A stretch of DNA of 64,000 nucleotides from Burkholderiales bacterium (GCA_016790635.1 JAEUOR010000036.1:1-64000), one strand, 5' to 3'; shown: positions 16,801 through 26,417, counted from the stretch's first letter. Notes: generated by a model from the letters alone, not told the origin. Translations and numbers: made by a program.

Positions 16801-17414
16801 CCCGCCCCGCCCCTCACGCCTCACCGCGCCGCCGCATCATCCAGGCGCTGCTGGCCGCGGCGGCGACAGCCGCCGGAGCCCGCGCCGGCCTGGCGCAGGA
16901 GCGCGGCAGCTACAAGCTGGGCGACCGGCTCGCGCCGGGCACCGCGCGCAGCGGCGCCGCCTATCGAGAGATCAACTGGGACATGCTCATCCCGCCGGGC
17001 TGGGACCCGGCGGCTGCGTTCAAGGGCCTGGACTTGGCCAACCTGAAGGACGGTGACCCGCGCGCCATGGAAGCCATGGCGCGCGTCCAGGAAGTCTGGG
17101 ACCAGGCGCCGCTGAACCAGGAGATGCACAACCTCAAGGTGCGCATCCCGGGTTTCGTCGTGCCGCTGGAGCGGCGCGGCACGCTGATCTACGAATTCCT
17201 GCTGGTGCCCTACTTCGGCGCCTGCATCCACACCCCGCCACCGCCGGCCAACCAGATCATCCATGTCTTTCCGGCGCGCCCGGTGACCGACGTGATCGCG
17301 ATGGACCCGGTGTGGGTGAGTGGCCCGATCGAGAACAAGCGCAGCGCGACCACCATGGGCCGCGCGGGCTACCGCATGGGCGCCGACCTGGTCGCGCCGT
17401 ACAAGAAGCGCTGA
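16797..17414 (+). CDS. DUF3299 exported protein
   Basis: A 205-residue protein with a twin-arginine-like or Sec signal (RRRIIQALLAAAATAAG, then ARAGLAQ). The mature part contains REINWDMLIPPGWDP and the block IPGFVVPLE...LVPYFGACIHTPPPPANQIIHV that defines DUF3299. The Cys-x-His in FGACIHTPPPP may bind metal. It is encoded with the MacB-like transporter, overlapping the permease stop, and is probably an accessory zinc-handling lipoprotein-like or periplasmic protein; function is inferred from context. Confidence 0.82.
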   Translation: MTRPAPHASPRRRIIQALLAAAATAAGARAGLAQERGSYKLGDRLAPGTARSGAAYREINWDMLIPPGWDPAAAFKGLDLANLKDGDPRAMEAMARVQEVWDQAPLNQEMHNLKVRIPGFVVPLERRGTLIYEFLLVPYFGACIHTPPPPANQIIHVFPARPVTDVIAMDPVWVSGPIENKRSATTMGRAGYRMGADLVAPYKKR

Positions 17415-17498
17415 CCCGGGGGACGCGGCAGGCGGCGCTTTCTGCTATGCTCGCGGCCCCTTGTCAGCAGCCCGCTTGCATCCGAAGGCCGATTCGCC

Positions 17499-18479
17499 AT
17501 GTCCGTCCAGGTCCCCGTCACCATCCTCACCGGCTTCCTAGGCGCCGGCAAGACCACGCTCTTGAACCGCATCCTGACCGAGCAGCACGGCCTGAAGATC
17601 GCGGTCATCGAGAACGAATTCGGCGAAGAGGGCATCGACAACGAGATCCTCTTGCGCGAAGAGGGGCGCGAGCAGATCGTCGAGATGAACAACGGCTGCA
17701 TCTGCTGCACCGTGCGCGGCGACCTGATCCGCATCCTGGGCGACTTGAAGCGCAAGCGCGACGCCGGCAAGCTGGCGTTCGACCGGGTCATCATCGAGAC
17801 CACGGGCCTGGCCGACCCGGGCCCGGTGGCGCAGACCTTCTTCATGGACGATACGATCGCCGAGTACTACCTGCTCGATGCCGTCGTCACCGTGGTTGAC
17901 GCCAAGCACGCCCAGACCCAGTTGGACGAGCATCACGAGGCGCAGGAACAGGTCGGGTTTGCCGACCGCATCCTCCTCTCCAAGGTGGACCTGGTCGGCG
18001 ACGACGAGCAGATCCGCCTGAAGGACCGCCTGAAACGCATGAATCCGCGCGCGCCGATCAAGCCCGTGCACTTCGGCAACGCGCCGATCGCCGAGGTGCT
18101 GGACATCCGCGGCTTCAACCTGAACGCGATCCTCGAGATCGACCCGAACTTCCTGGACGACGACGACCACAGCCACGACGACGACGTCAAGTCCTTCATC
18201 TACAAGACCGACAAGCCCTTCGATTCGATGAAGCTCGAGGAATTCCTGGGGGCCATGATCCAGGTCTACGGCAAGGACATGCTGCGCTACAAGGGCGTTC
18301 TCAATGTCAGCGGGCAGAACCGGCGCGTGGTGTTCCAGGGCGTGCACATGATGATGGGCGGCGATCTCGCCAAACCCTGGGGCGAGAACGAGGCCAGAAC
18401 GAGTAAAATGGTGTTCATCGGTCGCAACCTCCCGCAGGATGTCTTCATCAAGGGCCTGGAGTTGTGTACCGTCACCTGA
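17499..18479 (+). CDS. COG0523 GTPase, putative zinc metallochaperone
   Basis: A 326-residue G3E-family GTPase. Walker A GFLGAGKTTLL (residues 12-22), the metal-binding CxCC motif in NNGCICCTV (Cys67, Cys69, Cys70), Walker B region VIIETTGLADPGPV and the base-recognition LSKVDLV are all present. An acidic-histidine stretch (DDDDHSHDDDV) near residue 220 could hold metal. COG0523 proteins deliver zinc, cobalt or other metals to target enzymes; the Zur neighbourhood points to zinc. Eighty-four bases separate it from DUF3299, so it may have its own promoter. CobW-like proteins next to dksA are common in Burkholderiales. Confidence 0.88.
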   Translation: MSVQVPVTILTGFLGAGKTTLLNRILTEQHGLKIAVIENEFGEEGIDNEILLREEGREQIVEMNNGCICCTVRGDLIRILGDLKRKRDAGKLAFDRVIIETTGLADPGPVAQTFFMDDTIAEYYLLDAVVTVVDAKHAQTQLDEHHEAQEQVGFADRILLSKVDLVGDDEQIRLKDRLKRMNPRAPIKPVHFGNAPIAEVLDIRGFNLNAILEIDPNFLDDDDHSHDDDVKSFIYKTDKPFDSMKLEEFLGAMIQVYGKDMLRYKGVLNVSGQNRRVVFQGVHMMMGGDLAKPWGENEARTSKMVFIGRNLPQDVFIKGLELCTVT

Positions 18480-18551
18480 TGTTCCAGCCGGCACGCCCAC
18501 AGGGGGTGTGCCGTATCCGATCCATATTTGTCCAGGAAGCAAGGGTTCGCC

Positions 18552-18992
18552 ATGGCAGGCGCCGTCAAGACCAAACCGCAAGCTAAGCCCGTGAGCGAGG
18601 CAGAGCTGTTGCGCATGCCCGCCAAGGATTACATGAACGAGGCGCAGCTGGCCTTCTTCAAGGCGCGCCTGGAAAACCTGCGCGACGAACTCCTGGCCAA
18701 TGCCGGCGAGACCTCGGAACACCTGCGCGAGACGCCTTCGGTTCCCGATCCGGCCGATCGCGCGACCATCGAGGAAGAGCATGCGCTGGAGTTGCGCACC
18801 CGCGACCGCGAACGCAAGCTCATGAAGAAGATCGAGGGCTCGCTGATGCGCATCGAGTCCGGCGACTACGGCTTTTGCGACGAGACCGGCGAGCCGATCG
18901 GCTTGAAACGGCTGCTGGCCCGCCCGACCGCCACCCTCACCATCGAGGCGCAGCAAAGGCGCGAGCTCAAGCAGAAGATGTACGGGGAGTAG
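18552..18992 (+). CDS. dksA: DksA-type RNA polymerase-binding regulator lacking a full zinc finger
   Basis: A 146-residue DksA homologue that would bind the RNA polymerase secondary channel and work with ppGpp. The coiled coil (about residues 30-105) carries the tip motif DPADRA (Asp66, Asp69, Ala71). In the zinc-finger region only Cys109 of the usual four cysteines remains; Thr112, Thr130 and Ala133 replace the others, so zinc is not expected to be needed for folding. Such zinc-independent DksA proteins substitute for the zinc form under zinc limitation in Pseudomonas. ATG at 18552 is preferred over an upstream TTG. It follows the COG0523 gene. Confidence 0.9.
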   Translation: MAGAVKTKPQAKPVSEAELLRMPAKDYMNEAQLAFFKARLENLRDELLANAGETSEHLRETPSVPDPADRATIEEEHALELRTRDRERKLMKKIEGSLMRIESGDYGFCDETGEPIGLKRLLARPTATLTIEAQQRRELKQKMYGE

Positions 18993-19072
18993 CTGACGCA
19001 CGGGGCAGCCCGCCGCCGCGCCGCAGCACGGGGCTTCTGACCGACACGGCCGGGCCCGGGGATTTTTCTCAA

Positions 19073-20305
19073 GTGATCTCCCTCTTCAACAAGAAACCCG
19101 TCCCGCAGCCCAGGAAAGGGCGAGTCGCGGTCGAGCACGGTTTCTCCGGCGGCGCGAAACCGCAGCCCAAAGGCAAGGGCCCGGCAGGGCAGGGCGTGGA
19201 AGCGCCGGACGACCAGGAACCAGACGACAGCGCCGCCAACCGCGCCGCCGGGGTCAGCTCGGTCATGATGATGGAAGTGCAGGAGGCGCGTTTCGACGCC
19301 GCCCCTGCGCTCGAGGAGGCCGCGATCCTCTACGCCAATCGCCAGGACGACGCCGCGCGGGCGGCCCTGGAGGAAGCCCTGGCCCAGGACGACCTGCCTG
19401 TCCCTGTGGTGCGGCAGGCCTTCGCCATGCTGTTCGACCTGTTCGAGAACGCCGGCAATCGCAGCGACTTCGAATCCACCGCGCTGGCCTTCGCGGTCAG
19501 GCTGGAGACTTCGCCGCCGGCCTTCAACGACCGCTCGAACATCAAGCAGGAGTCGGTGCGCGCCGGCAACCTGCCGCAAGTCGCCTTCGGCGCCAAGCTC
19601 GACGCCGATGCGGTGCGGCAATGCGACCAGGCGCGCGCGTTCGCGGCCAAGAACCCGGCGCTGCGCCTGGATGCCTCGAAGATCGAAAGCGTCACCCCGG
19701 AGGGCGCTGCCCATCTGCACGCGCTGATCACGGGACTGCAGCGCTCCGCGCGCACCATTGAATTCGGCGGCGCATCGCATTTGACGGCGTTGCTCGACAG
19801 CCTCACCGAGACCGGCCGCGCCGACGTGCCACAGACCTACTGGCTCCTCATGCTGGACCTGCTGCAATTGCAGGGCAAGCTGGCCGAGTACGAAGAGACC
19901 GCGCTCAACTACTGCGTCACCTACGAGGTCTCGCCGCCGGCGTGGGTCGATGCTCCCAAGCCCAAGGCAGGGCGCACGTCCGGTCCGCCCGAACCGGCCG
20001 CCCCCCTGCCGGATGACGCGTTCTACCTGAGCGGCGAGATCGAAGGCAGTGCCCAGGCCACCGTCAAGGCCATCGGCGACTACGCCGCCGAGAAGTCGCT
20101 CCTGGTGATTGATACCTTCAACGTCAAGCGCCTGGACTTCATCGCCGCCGGAGCACTGCTCAACCTGGTGTCGGCCTTGACGAGCGCCGAACGGCAGGTC
20201 GAGATTCGCAATCCGAGTCCCCTGATCGCCGCGCTGCTGGTGGCGATGGGATTCACCGAGTGCGCGCGCCTGTCGCGACGCAAGGAACCCAAGCCGCGGC
20301 CTTGA
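19073..20305 (+). CDS. STAS-domain protein of the dksA-hslV interval
   Basis: A 410-residue cytoplasmic protein starting at a GTG ([15 protein letters not shown]). After a disordered basic/proline region (to about residue 60) there is a helical part, then two segments with the look of STAS/MlaB folds: [19 protein letters not shown]... near residue 180 and [21 protein letters not shown] near residue 320, each ending in an aliphatic-rich helix. A long acidic/alanine linker separates them. Proteins in this position in Burkholderiales are annotated as STAS-domain proteins with no known role. No ATG fits better; upstream the frame enters dksA. Confidence 0.7.
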   Translation: MISLFNKKPVPQPRKGRVAVEHGFSGGAKPQPKGKGPAGQGVEAPDDQEPDDSAANRAAGVSSVMMMEVQEARFDAAPALEEAAILYANRQDDAARAALEEALAQDDLPVPVVRQAFAMLFDLFENAGNRSDFESTALAFAVRLETSPPAFNDRSNIKQESVRAGNLPQVAFGAKLDADAVRQCDQARAFAAKNPALRLDASKIESVTPEGAAHLHALITGLQRSARTIEFGGASHLTALLDSLTETGRADVPQTYWLLMLDLLQLQGKLAEYEETALNYCVTYEVSPPAWVDAPKPKAGRTSGPPEPAAPLPDDAFYLSGEIEGSAQATVKAIGDYAAEKSLLVIDTFNVKRLDFIAAGALLNLVSALTSAERQVEIRNPSPLIAALLVAMGFTECARLSRRKEPKPRP

Positions 20306-20370
20306 AGGGCGCTGACGCGGCCCCATCTCCACATAGCGCGCGGCGCCTGGCCGCGAGAGTCCGGCTCGAC

Positions 20371-20907
20371 ATGGAACAATTTCACGGCACGACCATACTC
20401 GCGGTGCGCCGCGGCGCCAAGGTCGCCCTGGGCGGCGACGGCCAGGTGACCCTGGGCAACGTTATCATCAAGGCGGGGGCAAGAAAGGTCCGGCGCCTGT
20501 ATCACGACCGCATCCTGGCCGGATTCGCCGGCGGCACTGCCGATGCCTTCACGCTCTTCGAACGCTTCGATGCCAAGCTGGAGAAGCACCAGGGCCACCT
20601 GATGCGCGCCGCCGTCGAACTGGCGCGCGACTGGCGCACTGACCGCATCCTGCGCAGGCTGGAAGCGATGCTGGCGGTCGCCGACCGCGAACATTCCTTG
20701 GTCATCACAGGCAACGGCGACGTGCTCGAACCCGAAGCCGGCATCGTCGCCATCGGCTCGGGCGGCGCGTTCGCGCAGGCGGCAGCCAAGGCCTTGCTGG
20801 AGAACACGGCCCTCGAACCGGCCGAAATCGTCAAGAAGGCGCTCACCATCGCCGGGGAGATCTGCATCTACACCAACCAGCAGCACGCCATCGAGGAACT
20901 GGTCTAA
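20371..20907 (+). CDS. hslV: ATP-dependent protease subunit HslV
   Basis: The 178-residue proteolytic subunit of the HslVU (ClpQY) protease. It begins [15 protein letters not shown]; cleavage after Gly6 exposes the catalytic threonine (Thr7). GDGQVTLGN and the conserved [13 protein letters not shown] are typical. The ATG at 20371 gives the standard propeptide; longer starts would prevent correct processing. HslU follows after four bases, so both subunits are made together. The complex degrades misfolded and regulatory proteins, usually under heat-shock control, though no sigma-32 promoter was identified. Confidence 0.97.
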   Translation: MEQFHGTTILAVRRGAKVALGGDGQVTLGNVIIKAGARKVRRLYHDRILAGFAGGTADAFTLFERFDAKLEKHQGHLMRAAVELARDWRTDRILRRLEAMLAVADREHSLVITGNGDVLEPEAGIVAIGSGGAFAQAAAKALLENTALEPAEIVKKALTIAGEICIYTNQQHAIEELV

Positions 20908-20911
20908 TCCA

Positions 20912-22240
20912 ATGTCGGCCATGACCCCGCAGGAAATCGTGCACGAGCTCGACCGGCACATCGTCGGCCAGGCGCGCGCCAAGCGCGCGGTCGCCATCGC
21001 GCTGCGCAACCGCTGGCGGCGGCAGAACGTCGCCGAACCGCTGCGCGCCGAGATCACGCCCAAGAACATCCTCATGATCGGTCCCACCGGGGTCGGCAAG
21101 ACCGAGATCGCGCGCCGCCTGGCACGCCTGGCGGATGCGCCATTCATCAAGGTCGAGGCAACCAAGTTCACCGAGGTCGGTTACGTCGGGCGCGATGTCG
21201 ACACCATCATCCGCGACCTGGCGGAGGTCGCCGTCAAGCAGACGCGCGAGGCGGAGATGAAGCGCCAGCGCGCGCGCGCCGCAGACGCCGCCGAGGAACG
21301 CATCCTCGACGTGCTGCTGCCGCCCGCGGCGGACCGCGCGCTGCAGCCGCAGGGCGAGGCCGAGAACGCGACGCGCCAGAAGTTCCGCAAGAAGCTGCGC
21401 GAGGGCGGCTTCGACGACAGCGAGATCGAGATCGATGTCGCCGCACCCTCCGCGCAGATGGAAGTCATGGCCCCGCCGGGCATGGAAGAGCTGACCGCGC
21501 AGCTGCAGGGCATGTTCGCCAACCTGGGCCAGGGCAAGCGCAAGTCCAAGAAGCTGAAGGTCCGGGACGCGCTGCGCATCATCACCGACGAGGAGGCGGC
21601 CAAGCTCGTCAACGACGACGAACTCAAGTCGCGCGCCATCGCCAGTGTGGAAGAGAACGGCATCGTCTTCTTGGATGAGATCGACAAGATCGCCAGCCGC
21701 TCCGAGACCCAGGGCGCCGACGTGTCGCGCCAGGGCGTGCAGCGTGACCTGCTGCCCTTGGTCGAAGGGACGACGGTCACCACCAAGTACGGCATGGTCA
21801 AGACCGACCACATCCTTTTCATCGGTTCCGGCGCGTTCCATTTCGCCAAGCCCTCCGACCTGATTCCCGAACTGCAGGGGCGCTTTCCGATCCGCGTCGA
21901 GCTGGAATCGCTGACGGTCGAAGATTTCGAGAAGATCCTCACCGCCACGCACGCCTCGTTGACGCGCCAGTACGAGGCCCTGCTCGCCACCGACAACCTG
22001 CGCGTCGACTTCACCGCCGACGGCGTGCGGCGCCTAGCGGAGATCGCGTTTTCGGTCAACGAGAAGACCGAGAACATCGGCGCGCGGCGCCTGCACACGG
22101 TCATGGAAAAACTTCTGGAAGAAATTTCGTTCGAGGCCGCCGGTGCCGAAGCCAAGGTCCTGAAGATCGATCCGCAGTACGTCGACGCGCGCCTGGCCGA
22201 ACTGGCCAGGTCCGAAGACCTGGCCCGCTACGTCCTGTGA
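20912..22240 (+). CDS. hslU: HslUV protease ATPase subunit HslU
   Basis: A 442-residue AAA+ unfoldase that feeds substrates to HslV. Walker A is [15 protein letters not shown] near residue 55, Walker B is [12 protein letters not shown] near residue 250, and the inserted I domain lies between. The C-terminus ends LARYVL, the tail that docks into HslV. Two ATGs nine bases apart could be used. The GTG of the next gene overlaps its stop. Confidence 0.97.
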   Translation: MSAMTPQEIVHELDRHIVGQARAKRAVAIALRNRWRRQNVAEPLRAEITPKNILMIGPTGVGKTEIARRLARLADAPFIKVEATKFTEVGYVGRDVDTIIRDLAEVAVKQTREAEMKRQRARAADAAEERILDVLLPPAADRALQPQGEAENATRQKFRKKLREGGFDDSEIEIDVAAPSAQMEVMAPPGMEELTAQLQGMFANLGQGKRKSKKLKVRDALRIITDEEAAKLVNDDELKSRAIASVEENGIVFLDEIDKIASRSETQGADVSRQGVQRDLLPLVEGTTVTTKYGMVKTDHILFIGSGAFHFAKPSDLIPELQGRFPIRVELESLTVEDFEKILTATHASLTRQYEALLATDNLRVDFTADGVRRLAEIAFSVNEKTENIGARRLHTVMEKLLEEISFEAAGAEAKVLKIDPQYVDARLAELARSEDLARYVL

Positions 22241-23364
22241 GCGCGCACGCCGCAGACGACGCCCGCGCGGCGTCATTCCTGACCCTGCAGGAGGTCGTGG
22301 CCGCTGCACGTTCACGCCTCACCCCCGGCACCTGGGCCTACCTGGTGGGCGGTACGGAGACGGAGGCCACCGTGCGCCGCAATCGCCAGGCGCTTGACGC
22401 TCTGGCGTTCCGTCCGCGCGTCTTGAACGACGTGCGCGATGCGCAGCCGGTGGCTGCCTGTCTGGGCCGCCCCGTGCGCCTGCCGGTGTTCCTGGCGCCG
22501 GTTGGCGGCGTGGAAGCCTTTGTCGACGGCGGTGCGGCCACATCGGCACAGGCCGCGGCCGGTTTCGGCGTTCCGCTGATGCTGTCCTCGGTATGCCAGC
22601 CGGGGCTGGAGGCGACCGCGCAGGCCGCCGATGCCCAGCGCATCTTCCAGCTTTACGTGCGCGGCGACGACGCCTGGGTCGACGACTGGGTGCGCCGCGC
22701 GCGCGACAACGGCTATCAAGCCTTCTGCCTGACCGTGGACAGCGCCTACTACAGCCGCCGCGAGCGCGACATCATCGGCCGCTACGCCAAACCGTGGCGC
22801 CCGGCGGACAGCGCCGGTCTGGCCTGGCAATCGGCGCTGTCGTGGCGCGAGGTCGCGCGCTTCAAGGACAAGTGGGACCTGCCCCTGATCCTGAAGGGGA
22901 TCGCGACCGCCGAGGATGCCGCACTGGCGGTGGATCATGGCGTGGACGTGGTGTACGTCTCCAACCACGGCGGCCGGCAACTCGATTGCGGCCTGGGCAG
23001 CATCGCCGTGCTGCCCGAGGTCGTCGCTGCCGTCGCCGGCCGCGCGCAGGTCTGGGTCGACGGCGGCGCCATGCGCGGCAGCGACGTGTTGAAGGCGCTC
23101 GCGCTGGGTGCTTCCATGGTCGGCATCGGCCGACTCGCCTGCCTGGGACTGGCGGCGGCCGGCGTGCCCGGCCTCATGCGCACCCTCGAGATCCTCGAGG
23201 AGGAAATGCGACTCTGCCTGGGGCTCCTGGGTGTCACGCGCGTCGCGCAACTGACGACGCGCCACCTGGCCGCGGCGCCCCCGGTGGCCGACCACGGCGT
23301 GCTGGGCGCGTTTCCGCTGTTGGATACCCACGCACCGCCCGAGCCGCAAAAGGGTGGCACCTGA
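22237..23364 (+). CDS. FMN-dependent alpha-hydroxy acid dehydrogenase/oxidase
   Basis: A 375-residue member of the lactate dehydrogenase/glycolate oxidase family. The FMN TIM barrel is recognisable from [36 protein letters not shown] and the active-site block [11 protein letters not shown] (catalytic His near residue 245, Arg three residues later), then [20 protein letters not shown] for phosphate binding. It would oxidise an L-2-hydroxy acid such as lactate, glycolate or mandelate; specificity is not decided by sequence. GTG overlaps the hslU stop. Confidence 0.88.
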   Translation: MSAHAADDARAASFLTLQEVVAAARSRLTPGTWAYLVGGTETEATVRRNRQALDALAFRPRVLNDVRDAQPVAACLGRPVRLPVFLAPVGGVEAFVDGGAATSAQAAAGFGVPLMLSSVCQPGLEATAQAADAQRIFQLYVRGDDAWVDDWVRRARDNGYQAFCLTVDSAYYSRRERDIIGRYAKPWRPADSAGLAWQSALSWREVARFKDKWDLPLILKGIATAEDAALAVDHGVDVVYVSNHGGRQLDCGLGSIAVLPEVVAAVAGRAQVWVDGGAMRGSDVLKALALGASMVGIGRLACLGLAAAGVPGLMRTLEILEEEMRLCLGLLGVTRVAQLTTRHLAAAPPVADHGVLGAFPLLDTHAPPEPQKGGT

Positions 23365-23405
23365 GGGCGCCGCAAGGGCGTTGCGCACAGCAGTACAATC
23401 CCCTG

Positions 23406-23783
23406 ATGCATCGCTTGTTCCGCCGCTCCCTGCGCCTGTTCGTCCTGGCGATCGCCCTCCTGCAGTTGGGTCTGCCGGTGGCTGCATACGCCAGGGCAGC
23501 CGCGACCGGCGGCCTGACCCAGGAGATATGCACGCCCAGCGGGGTGAAGCAGATCGTGATGGACGCCGATGGCCAGGCGCGGGAAGTTCCCGCCGACGCC
23601 AAGGCGGATCACTCGCGACACTGTTCCTTGTGCGGCGCAGGCCCGTCCCTGCCGCTGCAGACCCTGATCGATTGGCACGTCGGCCAGACCCCGCGTGGAG
23701 AGTTTCGCGACTCCGGCGTCTGCGCACCTGCATTCGACTCGGTCGCCAAGCCGCCGGCCACCGGCCCGCCTTCGCGCCTGTAG
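23406..23783 (+). CDS. DUF2946 exported protein
   Basis: A 125-residue small exported protein. A signal peptide (MHRLFRRSLRLFVLAIALLQ, then LGLPVAAYA) precedes EICTPSGVKQIVMDADG and DHSRHCSLCG, the CxxC-type cysteine/histidine pattern of DUF2946. This family often sits in copper-responsive or TonB-linked operons. It begins the copper cluster (MbnP, MbnH, PCu(A)C). A TACAAT -10-like hexamer lies at 23394-23399 but no good -35 was found. Role: probable periplasmic metal-binding protein. Confidence 0.75.
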   Translation: MHRLFRRSLRLFVLAIALLQLGLPVAAYARAAATGGLTQEICTPSGVKQIVMDADGQAREVPADAKADHSRHCSLCGAGPSLPLQTLIDWHVGQTPRGEFRDSGVCAPAFDSVAKPPATGPPSRL

Positions 23784-23872
23784 TTTCGCCAAGGCCCCGG
23801 CGCGCGCCGACGCGCCGGCATCCATGTTGCGGCACGCCGGCGATGACGGCTGCCTCCTGCGGGACACCATCC

Positions 23873-24769
23873 ATGTTCAAGACCCTGTTCGCGATTCTTT
23901 TCGCATCCGTCGCATCCCTTGCCGCCGCACAGCAGCAGGTGAATCTGCGCTTCGACGCACGTGTCGGCAATGAGCCGCTTGCCTGCGGCCGCGCCTACAT
24001 GACTGCCGATACACCGTTCCAGGTACAGGACTTTCGCTTGTACGTACACGATGTCGCCCTCCTCCGGGAAGACGGCTCGGCCGTGCCGGTCCTGCTTGCG
24101 CAAGACGGCCGCTGGCAGCGCGACCGCGTCGCGCTCCTCGACTTCGAGGACAAGAGCGGCGAGTGCGGCAATGGCACCGTCGACACGCGCAAGGCCGTGA
24201 GCGGCAGCGTGCCGGCCGGAAAATTCACGGGCGTGCGCTTCACGCTGGGCGTGCCGTTCGAGCAAAACCACCAGGACGCGACCATTGCCCATGCGCCTTT
24301 CAACCTGTCAGCCCTGTTCTGGAACTGGCGCGGCGGCTACAAGTTCGCGCGCATCGACCTGGCCACGCGCACTGCCGACGGCCGGCCGCACGCCTTTCCC
24401 ATCCATCTGGGCTCGACCCAGTGCATGCCGGCCGGCATGGCGGGCGGCATGGCCCCTGCGGGCGGGCACGGCGCGCACGGCGGGGGGCACGGCGGCGGCG
24501 CCGGCATGAACGTGCCGCCGGCCTCCTGCGCCAACCCCAACCGCGTGACCGTCGAACTGCGCGACTTCGATGTCGCACGCGATATCGTCGTCGCCGACCT
24601 GGCCGCGCTCCTGGCCGGCACCAACATCCGCGTCAACCATGGCGAGGCCCCGGGCTGCATGTCCGCGCCGAACGACAACGACTGCATCGCGATCATGAAG
24701 AACCTGGGCATCCCGTACCGCGGCGTGACCGGCGAGCAGCGCTTTTTCCGCGCGGCGCGGGCGAACTGA
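23873..24769 (+). CDS. mbnP: MbnP-like copper protein (metallo-mystery pair, four-Cys motif)
   Basis: A 298-residue secreted protein. The signal peptide MFKTLFAILFASVASLAAAQ leads into the MbnP fold. Cysteines at 38, 98, 184, 219, 262 and 271 include the family's four-Cys set, and FWNWRGGYKF (Trp150, Trp152) contains the region in which a tryptophan is converted to kynurenine by the partner MbnH in characterised members, creating a copper site. A His/Gly-rich loop (residues 197-210) is an additional candidate metal site. The partner MbnH is encoded next. No methanobactin precursor gene is seen. Confidence 0.85.
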   Translation: MFKTLFAILFASVASLAAAQQQVNLRFDARVGNEPLACGRAYMTADTPFQVQDFRLYVHDVALLREDGSAVPVLLAQDGRWQRDRVALLDFEDKSGECGNGTVDTRKAVSGSVPAGKFTGVRFTLGVPFEQNHQDATIAHAPFNLSALFWNWRGGYKFARIDLATRTADGRPHAFPIHLGSTQCMPAGMAGGMAPAGGHGAHGGGHGGGAGMNVPPASCANPNRVTVELRDFDVARDIVVADLAALLAGTNIRVNHGEAPGCMSAPNDNDCIAIMKNLGIPYRGVTGEQRFFRAARAN

Positions 24770-24783
24770 GAGCGAGCAAGGCC

Positions 24784-25947
24784 TTGCGCTGCTTGATTGC
24801 ACCCGGACTGGCCGCGCTCTGCCTGGCCGTGTCCGGGGTGGCGACGCAGGCCCAGGAGGCGTTCGACTGGCGCCTGCCGACCTGGGCGCCCAAACCCTTG
24901 GTACCGCCGGGCAACCCGATGTCAGAGGACAAGGTCGAACTCGGACGTTTCCTGTTCCACGACAAGCGGCTGTCGATCAACGGCAGCACCAGTTGCGCCA
25001 CCTGCCATCAGCAGGCACGCGCCTTCACCGACGGCGTGAAGCTCGCCATCGGCGCCACCGGAGAGAAGCACCCGCGCAACACCATGGCGCTGGCCAACGT
25101 CGCCTACCTGCCGGTCCTGACCTGGGCCCACCCGCTCATGACCGCGCTCGAGTCCCAGGCGCTGGTGCCGATGTTCGGCGAGCATCCGGTCGAGATGGGC
25201 CTGGCCGGCAAGGAAGCCGAACTCCTGCGCCTCATGCGCCGCGACCCGCGTTACGAGCGCCGCTTCGCGCTGGCCTTCCCCGGCGAGGGCGACCCGTACA
25301 CGCTGGCCAACCTGACGCGTGCGCTGGCGGCCTTTCAGCGCACCCTGCTGTCGTTCGATTCTCCCTACGACCGCTATCGCTACGGCGGCGACGGCAAGGC
25401 GATTTCGGCCTCGGCCAAGCGCGGCGAGCGACTGTTTTTCAGCGAGCGCCTGGAGTGCTTTCATTGCCACGGCGGCGTCAACTTCTCCGACTCGGCGGTG
25501 CACGAACGCCTGCGTGACCCCGAGATCGCCTTTCACAACACCGGGCTCTACAACCTTGACGGACGCGGCGCCTACCCGAGCGGCAACCAAGGGCTCATCG
25601 AGCATTCGGGCAAGAGCGCCGACATGGGCAAGTTCCGCACCCCGAGCCTGCGCAACGTCGCCGTGACCGCGCCCTACATGCACGACGGCTCGATCGCCAC
25701 CTTGAGCGAGGTCATCGAGCACTACGCGCGCGGCGGACGACGCTTGGCCAGCGGCCCGCATCGCGGCGATGGTGCGAAGAATCCGCACAAGAGCGGCTTT
25801 ATCAAGGGCTTTCGCCTGACCGCAAGCGAGAAACGTGACCTGATCGCCTTTCTCGACAGCCTGACCGACCGCGGCTTCCTGACCGACCCGCGCTTGGCCG
25901 ATCCGTTCGAGACGCGCGGCGCGGCCACCCTTCCCTCCTCCCGCTAG
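24784..25947 (+). CDS. mbnH: MbnH-type di-heme cytochrome c enzyme
   Basis: A 387-residue periplasmic di-heme enzyme of the cytochrome c peroxidase/MauG superfamily. Two CxxCH motifs are seen: CATCH (71-75) and CFHCH (225-229). GRFLFHDKRLSINGS and MGKFRTPSLRNVAVTAPYMHDGS are typical of the family. MbnH oxidises a tryptophan of MbnP to kynurenine. There is no ATG near the signal peptide; TTG at 24784, 14 bases after the MbnP stop and preceded by GAGCAAG, gives a proper leader (RCLIAPGLAALCLAVSGVA). The start is therefore inferred. Overlaps nothing; forms an operon with MbnP and PCu(A)C. Confidence 0.85.
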   Translation: MRCLIAPGLAALCLAVSGVATQAQEAFDWRLPTWAPKPLVPPGNPMSEDKVELGRFLFHDKRLSINGSTSCATCHQQARAFTDGVKLAIGATGEKHPRNTMALANVAYLPVLTWAHPLMTALESQALVPMFGEHPVEMGLAGKEAELLRLMRRDPRYERRFALAFPGEGDPYTLANLTRALAAFQRTLLSFDSPYDRYRYGGDGKAISASAKRGERLFFSERLECFHCHGGVNFSDSAVHERLRDPEIAFHNTGLYNLDGRGAYPSGNQGLIEHSGKSADMGKFRTPSLRNVAVTAPYMHDGSIATLSEVIEHYARGGRRLASGPHRGDGAKNPHKSGFIKGFRLTASEKRDLIAFLDSLTDRGFLTDPRLADPFETRGAATLPSSR

Positions 25948-25958
25948 AAACCTGCGCC

Positions 25959-26417
25959 ATGAAAATCCTCGTCACACTCGCTCTGTTTGCCTCTCTCGCC
26001 GCGCACGCCCACGACTTCAGCCTGAAGGACCTGCGCATCGTCCACCCGGTCGCGAACGCCACTGTCCCGGGCGCCACGACCGGCGGCGCCTACCTGACGC
26101 TGGAGAACAAGGGCAGGACCGCCGACCGCCTGGTCGCCGCCTCAACGCCGCGCGCCAAGCGCGTCGAACTGCACACCATGAGCATGGACGGCGGGGTCAT
26201 GCGCATGCGCGAGGTCGACGGCATCGAGATCAAGCCCGGAGAGACCATCAAGATGCGTCCGGGGTCGGGCTTTCACCTGATGTTGATGGAACTGCCCGCG
26301 CCGCTCAAGGACGGCGAGACCTTTCCCCTCACCCTGACCTTCGAGAAGTCCGGCAAGGTCGAGGTCAAGACCTGGGTGCAGAAGGCGAAGGGCGGGCACG
26401 AGCACCACAAGCACTGA
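25959..26417 (+). CDS. PCu(A)C copper chaperone
   Basis: A 152-residue periplasmic copper(I) chaperone. After a signal peptide (MKILVTLALFASLAAHA) the beta-barrel domain has the copper ligand pattern H(M)...M...HxM: VELHTMSMDGGVMRMREV and later GSGFHLMLMEL. The C-terminus is histidine-rich (GGHEHHKH), which may add metal binding. PCu(A)C proteins load copper into cytochrome oxidase and similar sites. It ends the DUF2946-MbnP-MbnH run after an 11-base gap, which supports a shared copper task. Confidence 0.9.
   Translation: MKILVTLALFASLAAHAHDFSLKDLRIVHPVANATVPGATTGGAYLTLENKGRTADRLVAASTPRAKRVELHTMSMDGGVMRMREVDGIEIKPGETIKMRPGSGFHLMLMELPAPLKDGETFPLTLTFEKSGKVEVKTWVQKAKGGHEHHKH

Noticed and set aside
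19001-19072. Terminator between dksA and the STAS gene (CCGGGCCCGG followed by GGATTTTT)
   Set aside because: The palindrome is self-complementary with no loop room, and the T-run is separated from it, so termination is not convincing.
23784-23872. Methanobactin precursor (mbnA) near MbnP
   Set aside because: The 89-base gap has no short ORF with the expected paired cysteines.
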